Shown here piece by piece: positions 6,990 through 13,151 of a stretch of DNA of 15,317 bases (position 1 is its first letter; each line of letters starts with the position of its first letter). The stretch is from CAZJYI01 sp964550025 (GTDB taxonomy: Bacteria; Verrucomicrobiota; Kiritimatiellia; UBA8416; CAYOBW01). Position numbers and translations under genes: made by a program. The stretch is taken from contig CAZJYI010000220.1 in NCBI GenBank assembly GCA_964550025.1, positions 1 to 15,317 on the forward strand. The letters run 5' to 3'. The notes beneath the pieces are model-generated. The model saw only the letters and a program-made list of their open reading frames with translations. It did not search any database and was not told where the DNA came from.

Positions 6990-7634
6990 TCAGTCTGCCG
7001 GTGGCGGCAATTCAAAGTCAACCGGTTCGCGCAGCCTGACGGAGACAGCGTTGCCTCCCGCGTCTGTGATCGTGACCTCCGTCGTCGATATGTCACCCAC
7101 CTGCAGCCCGAAAACGTCGCGGCCGGACTTGTAGAATCGCGAGCGCTGCTGCCTGGAATCCTCGATCAGGGCCATTGCCTTGCCGTCCGTTCCCTTGAAC
7201 ACGCCCTTGTAGACCAGGGTGACGACTTCGGGCCCGCCAGGCGGCGCCTCGACGACGGCTGGTCTTTCGCGCACGGCTGGAGCGGTCGGTCTGCGTCTCA
7301 CGACCGGTCGGCGCGCGGTAGGACGGGTCACGACGGTAGGGCGCGTCGGCCGCACGACGGGAGTCTCGACCGGCGGTCTTGGCGGTTGCCAGCCTTTCGG
7401 CAGAAACGGGTTCACCGGGACGCTGATGGCGTTGCCGCCAAGCGCAACGCTGAGCCCCAGGGGGCCGCGATCCTCGTCGTCCGGCATGCTGCCGCTGCTG
7501 GGCAGGCCGCGCTGCTTGGGTGGCGAGAACTCGCGCCATGTCCAGTAGGCCGCCACCAGGACGAAAACCGAGACGGAGGCGATCAGCACGCGCTTGGCAT
7601 TCGCCCGCAGCAGCCATTTCCAAAAGGTTTCCAT
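6990..7634 (-). CDS. PilP/GspC-like inner-membrane platform protein
   Basis: The 214-residue protein has a short cytoplasmic N terminus, one transmembrane helix (about 15-31), a VNPFLPKGW segment near 74-82, and a Pro/Arg-rich periplasmic linker (about 83-135). It ends in a compact beta domain (about 136-208) with VVTLVYKGVFKG and LQVGDISTTEVTITDAGG. That plan matches PilP and the homology region of GspC, which link the inner-membrane platform to the secretin N domains. The gene starts two nt after the stop of the PilO-like gene. The basic, repetitive linker (RPTRPT, RPTARRP, RRRPTAP) may span the periplasm or touch peptidoglycan. Sequence similarity in this family is low, so the call rests on topology, the C-terminal pattern and gene order. 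Confidence 0.7.
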   Translation of the reverse strand: METFWKWLLRANAKRVLIASVSVFVLVAAYWTWREFSPPKQRGLPSSGSMPDDEDRGPLGLSVALGGNAISVPVNPFLPKGWQPPRPPVETPVVRPTRPTVVTRPTARRPVVRRRPTAPAVRERPAVVEAPPGGPEVVTLVYKGVFKGTDGKAMALIEDSRQQRSRFYKSGRDVFGLQVGDISTTEVTITDAGGNAVSVRLREPVDFELPPPAD

Positions 7635-7636
7635 CC

Positions 7637-8467
7637 TCAGTGTCCCAGCGGCGTCAAGCGCCGCGTTGCCGATTTGGGTACCTCAACGAGCTCGTCGGGA
7701 TCACGCAGAAACACCAGCGTGCTCATTACGGCGGTGATCCTGAGCACGTCCGGCCGATTCGGCTCGGAAAGCACGCGCAGGCGTCGAAGCATGAGCGTGC
7801 TGTCCGCGTCCAGAATGGCCGCGAACATCTGGTACAGGTTCTCGAGACTTCCGTAGAACTCCACGTCAACCGGGTATTCCTCCGCAAAGGGCTCCTGGGT
7901 GGGGGCCGCCTTGAGCTGCAGAGGCGGCAGCGGATCGATGTCTCGCAGCATGTTGATCTGCAGGTCGAGAGCGAAATCCACGATCTTCTCTACCGTTCGA
8001 AGCTGCAGCATCAGCTTGCGGGCGTCCTCGTCGCTGCGCACCGCGTCCTCCATGCCCAGGTCATAGTGCCTGATGCGTATGTTCTTGGTCCGGGACTTCT
8101 TGAGCAGTCGCTGACGCACGTCGAACAGCGCGACCTTGTAGTCGATGTGTCCGACATAGTTGGTCAGGTCGTCCCTGCGCGCAAACGTCTGCATGCGTCC
8201 CACCATGTTGGTCCATTCGGCGTGCAGGCTGCGGTTGTGGGCGACCTCCATGGTCTTTCTGTCCTGCAGGGCGCGTTCGCCGACGAGGTAGTTGCGGCTG
8301 GCAAGCTGCTTGCGCAGGTTGCTGATGTCGCTTTCGAGTTGTTTGCGGTCGCGATTCTGCGGCAGCATGAGAAAGAACCACAGGGCCGCGATCATGGCGC
8401 CGGCCATCAGGAGAATGGCCACAACCTGTTGCCTCTCGGACCACGATCTTGCAGCCAGGACACTCAT
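7637..8467 (-). CDS. PilO/GspM-like platform protein
   Basis: The 276-residue protein has a short basic N terminus and one transmembrane helix (about 14-35, VVAILLMAGAMIAALWFFLM). A predicted coiled coil follows (from about 38, with spaced Leu and charged residues), then a periplasmic alpha/beta region. Later, YPVDVEFYGSLENLYQMFAAI resembles the 'v.v.G.y..l..fl..l' element common to PilO, GspM and PilN ferredoxin-like domains. It probably pairs with the PilN-like half of the upstream product. Its ATG overlaps that gene's stop as ATGA, and it ends 2 nt before the PilP-like gene, so the three are translationally coupled. PilO is the closest label; GspM is the equivalent in secretion systems. 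Confidence 0.75.
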   Translation of the reverse strand: MSVLAARSWSERQQVVAILLMAGAMIAALWFFLMLPQNRDRKQLESDISNLRKQLASRNYLVGERALQDRKTMEVAHNRSLHAEWTNMVGRMQTFARRDDLTNYVGHIDYKVALFDVRQRLLKKSRTKNIRIRHYDLGMEDAVRSDEDARKLMLQLRTVEKIVDFALDLQINMLRDIDPLPPLQLKAAPTQEPFAEEYPVDVEFYGSLENLYQMFAAILDADSTLMLRRLRVLSEPNRPDVLRITAVMSTLVFLRDPDELVEVPKSATRRLTPLGH

Positions 8468-10167
8468 TTCGCGGCCGTCCTTACTTCTATCACAAACCGC
8501 CGCATATCCCGTGCGGAGTAGCGCGTCACGGGATCGACGAGTTTGTCATCGCTCACGAGATCCGCCGATTCGACGTAGTCGGCCTCCTTGATGGAGGCGA
8601 TCAGCCCTTTGACCGTGGACAGGTTGGATTGCTTCGTGAATCCCTCGATGATCACACGCTCGCACACGGGGTTGGTCGCAAGGTTGTCCCGGTTCAGGCT
8701 GGGATCGCGCCGTCTTCGCCCCGACCTGATCTCTTCTTCGTCCGGCGGCGCCAGGGGGTTCGTCTTGAAATACGTGTCCGCGTCGCAGACCATGGTGATC
8801 TGGTCGTCCTCGTCCTTGGTCTCGGCCACCAGCGTCACGAGGTCGCGCAACAGGGGCGCCGCATGCAACAGCCCCCGGACCGGCCTGGCCATTCTTCGGA
8901 TCTGGTCCGTTCCCGCCTTGACCGCCTCGATCTGCTGGACGAGCTCCTGGCGGCGTCTCAGGCTGGCACGCTGGGCACCCAGTTCGGCTTTGACGCGGCG
9001 CAGGTCGCGGCACCCGCCCACCAGGCTGACGGCGAGGATGAGTCCGCCGGCAACCGCCGCCGCGATCCAGTACGGCTTCTGCCGCCGCAGTTCGAGCTCC
9101 TGGCGCAGGCTGGGCGGGAGGAGACTGATCGAGACGGGCCCGGCTCCCAGTTTCGACAACGCCAGACCGATGGCCACGGCGTAGGTGGTGGCGTCCTCCG
9201 GTTTGCGTGATCCGGGTACCTGCTCCGCATGAACCGTCTGCAACTGCGCCTTCTGCTCGATGTATTCCCGGAACCCGCGCAGCTGCGAGGCGCCGCCCGT
9301 GAGCACGATCCGTGTCGGCTGCATTCGCTGTTCAGCGAAGAGGCTCTTGTAAACCGACAGACAGGATTGGAACTCCGACAGCCAGAGGTCAGTCGTCTGG
9401 GCCAGGGGGCTCTGAGCCGAGGCAGATTTCAGGCTCAGCCGCTTTTCACCCGCGCCTGTCGAACTGTCCGGATATGGAACAAAGCCCTCCGTGATTTTCA
9501 GCTCTTCCGCGCGGCTGTACGCCAGGTCTCCGGCGCGGGCAAGCGCCTCCGTGAACATGCGGCCCCCGCTGGAGAACGATCGCGCGAAAACCAGCCCGGC
9601 CGAAGACCCGACGGCGAGCTCCGTGGTTGCGTGTCCCACGTTGGCGTAGATCACGGGCTCTTCGTGTGGTTCGCATGCCGTTTCCAGGGCGCTGAAGAGC
9701 GCCACGGGAGAGGGAACAACGTCGACGACGTTGACGCCCAGGCCCCCGGCCATGCCGAGGAGTTGGTCGACGACCGTCGGGCGCGCCATGGCGACGAGCA
9801 GACGGCGTTCGCCTGGGCTGAGCTCGAAGGGGTGGAGGTCGTACAGCATCGTCTCCGATGCCATCTCGTTGAACTTGACGACCTCCATGGATGCCGCCTG
9901 TTCTTCAGTACGGGGGTCTCCGGGGGGCAGGACAAAGGGTTGGAACATCGTCTGCTGCCCGGGAATCCCCACCACGCAGGAGGCGTTCTGCAGCCCCGTC
10001 TGCTCGGCCCACGAAGCGATCAGGGACGTCGCGGTGGCGCCGTCGGGCGGGAGATGCAGCTCTTCGGTACGGGTGACGATGGGCGTCCCGCCCCGCAACT
10101 GGACCCATGCCGCCTTGACGGCGAACTTGCCGATGTCCAGACCGACGATTGTATCTGATCTACCCAT
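8464..10167 (-). CDS. pilM: PilM-PilN fusion (GspL-like) platform protein
   Basis: The 567-residue chain joins two parts that are separate genes in most pilus operons. Residues 1-343 are an actin-like PilM/FtsA-fold domain: VGLDIGKFAVKAA (phosphate 1 region, 8-20), a PSPVALFSALE segment, IYANVGHATTELAVG (second phosphate region) and IVLTGGASQLRGF (adenosine region). At 346-352 comes SISLLPP, equivalent to the INLLP motif at the PilN N terminus, then a transmembrane helix (about 366-386), a coiled coil (about 388-420) and a PilN-like periplasmic domain ending EVRTAAK. The same order occurs in GspL of type II secretion. No separate pilN lies nearby. The upstream region lacks a clear Shine-Dalgarno; the start is set by the conserved N-terminal motif. 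The cytoplasmic part should contact the GspE ATPase. Confidence 0.88.
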   Translation of the reverse strand: MGRSDTIVGLDIGKFAVKAAWVQLRGGTPIVTRTEELHLPPDGATATSLIASWAEQTGLQNASCVVGIPGQQTMFQPFVLPPGDPRTEEQAASMEVVKFNEMASETMLYDLHPFELSPGERRLLVAMARPTVVDQLLGMAGGLGVNVVDVVPSPVALFSALETACEPHEEPVIYANVGHATTELAVGSSAGLVFARSFSSGGRMFTEALARAGDLAYSRAEELKITEGFVPYPDSSTGAGEKRLSLKSASAQSPLAQTTDLWLSEFQSCLSVYKSLFAEQRMQPTRIVLTGGASQLRGFREYIEQKAQLQTVHAEQVPGSRKPEDATTYAVAIGLALSKLGAGPVSISLLPPSLRQELELRRQKPYWIAAAVAGGLILAVSLVGGCRDLRRVKAELGAQRASLRRRQELVQQIEAVKAGTDQIRRMARPVRGLLHAAPLLRDLVTLVAETKDEDDQITMVCDADTYFKTNPLAPPDEEEIRSGRRRRDPSLNRDNLATNPVCERVIIEGFTKQSNLSTVKGLIASIKEADYVESADLVSDDKLVDPVTRYSARDMRRFVIEVRTAAK

Positions 10168-10213
10168 GAGACAATTCCGCGGCCCGGGTCGCCCTGAGGC
10201 CGGAGGGGAAGGG

Positions 10214-10266
10214 GTAGCGGCGCTGCGCGGGATGCCCGGCCCCCACCGCGCGCATGCCGGCGCTAC
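10214..10266. repeat. REP-like imperfect palindrome bounded by GTAG and CTAC
   Basis: GTAGCG (10214-10219) pairs with CGCTAC (10261-10266). A second block, TGCGCG (10224-10229), pairs with CGCGCA (10249-10254), with a GC-rich loop between. Each strand therefore begins with GTAG followed by a GC stem, as in REP elements handled by REP-associated tyrosine transposases. The right arm contains the secretin stop codon (TAG at 10265-10263 on the minus strand). No U-run follows, so it is not a standard terminator, but it could form a strong RNA stem between the secretin and pilM messages. The structure is seen; the REP identity is inferred. Confidence 0.45.
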
Positions 10267-12128
10267 CTGCTCGCCCGCGCACCGAAAGTCCCGTTTCGGG
10301 CCTCGTCGATGGGAATCAGGCTTTCTCCCCGGTCCGAGAGCAGTGTGGCCGTCACAAAGATCAACAGGTTTTGCTTGGTTTCCTCGATGTTATCGTGCCG
10401 GAAGAGCCGGCCCAGCAGGGGAAGGGACGCCAGGAACGGCACTCGCTGTTGAAGCTGTTGCTCGTTCGAGTTGATCAGCCCGCCCATGACGACGGTTTCG
10501 CCGCTCCGCACCACAACTTCCGTCTCGATCGTGCTGCGGTTGAAAATCGGCAATTTCAACAGGGACGTGTCGTTGGTGGCCGACTGGTTGTTATTGTTGT
10601 TGTTATTATTGTTGTTGTTCCGGTTTCGGCCCTGGTTGCGCGTGGCCACTTCATACTCGACCCACTCCTTGAAGGAGCTGATTTCGGGCGCAAGCTTGAG
10701 CGTAATGGCGCGCAGGTCCGCCCCTACGCTGGGCGTTACCGTCAGCTCGATACCGAGCTCCTCGAGCGTGGGCGTTCCCACGGGCACGAGGACGGAGTCG
10801 TACGTCGTGGCGTTGTTGCCGGAGATCTGCCCCGGCGTCGACTGCACGTCGTATTCCTCGAAGTAGCGGAAATCCTCCCCGATGCGTATCCTGGCTTCGC
10901 GGTTGTTGATCGTTGTCACCTTGGGTACGGACAGTGTGCGGGAGTCGCCCGACTGGTCCAGGGCGTGCAGAACGGCCTGGAACATCGGCTCGGTCAGCAG
11001 CCCCTGGTAGGTCATGTTCAGGCCCTGGGCCGCGTTGGCGAACGGAACGAATTCGATCTTGGCGCCTTCTTCGACCTGGGTCTCGTTGCGCCGCGCGATG
11101 CTGCCGTTGTCCAGGATGTTCTTCTTGGTGACGCCCAGGGAACTGTTCAGCAGCCAGTCGATGCCCAGCTCACGGAGATCGTCCACCGAGGTCGTGATGA
11201 AGCGCGCTTCGATCAGGATCTGCGGCGGGCACACGTCGAGCGCCTCGATGATGTCCTCGACCTTGGTCAGGTTCTGCCGCGTGTTCTTGACGATCAGTAC
11301 GTGGGCTTTCGCGTCAAACAGCAGGTCGGCGCCCTCGGGCTCGGGAACAAAGCGCCGGATCGTCTCGACCAGGTTGATGTCCGGCTGGCTGGTCGCACCG
11401 TCCCCGATCTCGGTGCTGATCAAGCCCTTGCGCAGGCGGTAGATGCGCGTATCCAGCGGAATGACCGGCCCGGTTTCCTCGCTGGGCGTTGCCCACAGCA
11501 GGTTCTCGCCCATCGAAAAGGTGACGCCGAGATTGCGTTCCACGTATGCCAGCACTTCGGCCAGCGGGACATTGTCCGCGTGCAGCGTCATGGTGGCGTC
11601 CGTGTCCATGTTGTCGGTGATGATGTTGACGTCGTCGGACTCGCCGACAGCCAGAATGAAGTCCTCCAGCCCGACGTTGTCGAGGTGGATCGTGACCGGC
11701 TTCTGCAGGGCTTCCTCCATGCGGGTCGCGTTGGTGCGCAGGGGGCTGGTCTCCCCCTCGACCGGTTGCCGCAGCCGGTAGGTTTCGGGAACCGTCTTCT
11801 CGCGGTCGGTGTCCTGCTCCATGCGCAGGGCCGTTCGGCCGACGTCCAGAGTCGTGGCCTGGTAGCGGAGCTCGCTCAGGCGCGTGACGATCCGGTCCTG
11901 CAACGCGGGCAGTCCGGGCATGATCGGGTCTTCGCGCGCCAGGTCGATGCACTCGATCATGGCGTCACGGTATCGACCCTGCTCGTACAGAGCCTGGGCC
12001 TTGGCCAGCTCGGGCGAGACGGCCATGGACTCCGCTTCGATCCCCCGGCGGGAGAGACAACTGTTGGCAGAGAGGGCAAGCGCGCTGAGGGCCAGCAGCC
12101 GAAGCGCCGCCGCGGTCCGTTTGTTCAT
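10263..12128 (-). CDS. Secretin (GspD/PilQ family) with N-terminal TPR-like region
   Basis: The 621-residue outer-membrane pore subunit has an N-terminal signal (about 1-23) ending SANSC, so Cys24 might be lipidated, although the lipobox is weak. A TPR-like helical region (about 37-95, AKAQALYEQGRYRDAM) comes next. An STN/N0-like domain follows (about 146-214), then a secretin N domain (about 226-300). The secretin beta domain runs from about 303 to 598, with SVPKVTTINNREARI, the signature VPFLASLPLLGRLF and KQNLLIFVTATLL. A run of eleven Asn (504-514) interrupts the beta domain. A strong Shine-Dalgarno (GGAGGG, 12134-12139) precedes the ATG, which lies about 50 nt after the pseudopilin stop. 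Length is in the normal range. Whether it serves a pilus or a secretion system is open. Confidence 0.93.
   Translation of the reverse strand: MNKRTAAALRLLALSALALSANSCLSRRGIEAESMAVSPELAKAQALYEQGRYRDAMIECIDLAREDPIMPGLPALQDRIVTRLSELRYQATTLDVGRTALRMEQDTDREKTVPETYRLRQPVEGETSPLRTNATRMEEALQKPVTIHLDNVGLEDFILAVGESDDVNIITDNMDTDATMTLHADNVPLAEVLAYVERNLGVTFSMGENLLWATPSEETGPVIPLDTRIYRLRKGLISTEIGDGATSQPDINLVETIRRFVPEPEGADLLFDAKAHVLIVKNTRQNLTKVEDIIEALDVCPPQILIEARFITTSVDDLRELGIDWLLNSSLGVTKKNILDNGSIARRNETQVEEGAKIEFVPFANAAQGLNMTYQGLLTEPMFQAVLHALDQSGDSRTLSVPKVTTINNREARIRIGEDFRYFEEYDVQSTPGQISGNNATTYDSVLVPVGTPTLEELGIELTVTPSVGADLRAITLKLAPEISSFKEWVEYEVATRNQGRNRNNNNNNNNNNNQSATNDTSLLKLPIFNRSTIETEVVVRSGETVVMGGLINSNEQQLQQRVPFLASLPLLGRLFRHDNIEETKQNLLIFVTATLLSDRGESLIPIDEARNGTFGARASR
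10587..10619. repeat. AAY trinucleotide microsatellite (11 Asn codons) within the secretin
   Basis: Eleven consecutive AAC/AAT codons (+ strand GTT/ATT) encode Asn504-Asn514. They are flanked by RNQGRNR and QSATND, which are also Asn/Gln/Arg-rich. The tract lies between the segment EWVEYEVATR and the segment LPIFNRSTIETE in the secretin beta domain, where a surface loop can vary. The AAC/AAT mixture reduces but does not abolish the chance of slippage. The tract is strikingly AT-rich for this genome. Confidence 0.95.
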
Positions 12129-12165
12129 TTACTCCCTCCGAAGCGATCGTCGTCCGGCTCCGAGT

Positions 12166-12182
12166 GTAGGCCCGCGGGCTAC
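12166..12182. repeat. Short GTAG...CTAC palindrome at the pseudopilin stop
   Basis: GTAG (12166-12169), a bulged G, the perfect palindrome CCCGCGGG (12171-12178) and CTAC (12179-12182) form a 17-nt dyad. On the minus strand its GTAG head contains the pseudopilin stop codon TAG. The layout repeats that at 10214-10266, where GTAG also carries the stop of the preceding gene. The loop is too tight for a stable RNA hairpin, so a DNA-level role or chance are both possible. Confidence 0.35.
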
Positions 12183-12910
12183 TGCAGGATGTACCGTGCC
12201 AATTCCCAGGTCAGCGGCGCTCGAAAGACATTGCCAGCGTACGCGACATTCAGCGTCAAACCTTCCGTGCGCCGCCCGAAATTGGGATCCTCTACGTTGA
12301 CGTTTCTCTCCTTCCGGTGGTGGAAGCAGCGTACAACCGGGAACATGGTTGGATCGTAGCCCTCGTCGTTGTAGGCGTCGCCGTGCACCATCTGGGCGAC
12401 CTTTACTTCCCCCCAAGTCACGACCCCGTTATCGTCGATATCCCTTGCTTTCGGCACGTAGCTTGACCAGCCCCAGCTACATTCCGCGGCACACATCTCG
12501 TACAGGTAGCTGCAGGCCCCGACAGTCCTGTTTCGCCGCGGGTGATTGTTGCCAACGGCGTCGTTCGTTTCCTTGAACTGCTCCTCGTCGGCCATCAATT
12601 CCATCCCGTCCGGCTTGGCTCCCTCGACACCCAGCGCAATGTCTGACAGGCAGATGTAGAGGTTCGTCTGGGGCACGTAGTCCGGGTGCAGCGTGGAAAG
12701 CCAGGGGGGCTCCTTGTAAATCTCCTGTTCGTTGTCGTCGCGATACATCTGCAGCGCCATGCTGAATTCGCGCAGGTTGTTCATGCAGCGCGCCTGGCGC
12801 GCCCGTTCGCGAGACTTCTGAATGGCCGGCAGGAGAATCGACGCCAGCATGCCGATGATGGCAATCACGACGAGTAACTCGATCAGCGTGAACGCGCGTC
12901 TGGTTTGCAT
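12179..12910 (-). CDS. Type II secretion pseudopilin / type IV pilin-like protein with EF-hand loop
   Basis: The 243-residue protein starts with a short basic leader, MQTRRA, then FTLIELLVVIAIIGMLASIL. This is a prepilin (class III) signal cleaved after Ala6, with Phe at +1 and the essential Glu at +5; most relatives have Gly before the cut. A long N-terminal helix and a globular domain follow. Residues 157-168 (DIDDNGVVTWGE) fit the 12-residue EF-hand calcium loop exactly. Six Cys (42, 87, 133, 140, 144, 195) may form disulfides. The C-terminal RCFHH ... LNVAYAGNVFR pattern resembles large pseudopilins common in PVC bacteria. The start at 12910 is preferred over an in-frame ATG at 12922 because GGAG lies 6 nt before it and the leader is then short. 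It is the first gene of the operon. Confidence 0.9.
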   Translation of the reverse strand: MQTRRAFTLIELLVVIAIIGMLASILLPAIQKSRERARQARCMNNLREFSMALQMYRDDNEQEIYKEPPWLSTLHPDYVPQTNLYICLSDIALGVEGAKPDGMELMADEEQFKETNDAVGNNHPRRNRTVGACSYLYEMCAAECSWGWSSYVPKARDIDDNGVVTWGEVKVAQMVHGDAYNDEGYDPTMFPVVRCFHHRKERNVNVEDPNFGRRTEGLTLNVAYAGNVFRAPLTWELARYILQ

Positions 12911-13151
12911 GTACTTCTCCATAGACGGTGTCGGAACCATGGGCAATGGACCGGCATAATCCGGCGGCAACCGTACTTCTGTGGATGACAACTGGCCGTC
13001 CTGTACGCTACAGTATCTGCCTTTCGTGCGGAATTGTGTTGCCTCGTTCTGCGGTTTTCCTGATAACCTGCCCATCCAACTCCGCCATACACTTGGAGAA
13101 TAGGCAGTTCGTTCGGAGGAATCAACGACAAATCCCCTGAGAAGCCCCGCG
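12911..13151. promoter_or_regulatory. Divergent intergenic region between the secretion operon and the secreted protein gene
   Basis: These 241 bp separate two divergent genes and must hold promoters for both. By eye I found only weak candidates. On the + strand, TTGCCT (13039-13044) and GATAAC (13062-13067) have a 17-nt spacer. On the minus strand a TTGTCA near 12986-12991 lacks a well-spaced -10. A strong Shine-Dalgarno-like GGAGGA at 13115-13120 has no start codon at a usable distance. No further hairpin or repeat is obvious. Confidence 0.3.
12917..12920 (-). promoter_or_regulatory. Ribosome binding site GGAG deciding the pseudopilin start
   Basis: On the minus strand GGAG stands 6 nt before the ATG at 12910. 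The alternative ATG at 12922 and the longer open frame back to 13075 have no such site and would place extra residues before the prepilin leader, which is normally short. Confidence 0.6.

Noticed and set aside
10254..12359. A 701-codon + strand frame opposite the secretin
   Set aside because: The minus-strand secretin has unmistakable signature motifs and a strong ribosome site. The + frame crosses the secretin and two intergenic gaps without any motif.
12923..13075. N-terminal extension of the pseudopilin to 13075
   Set aside because: It would put 55 residues before the prepilin leader; the ATG at 12910 has a good ribosome site and gives a normal short leader.
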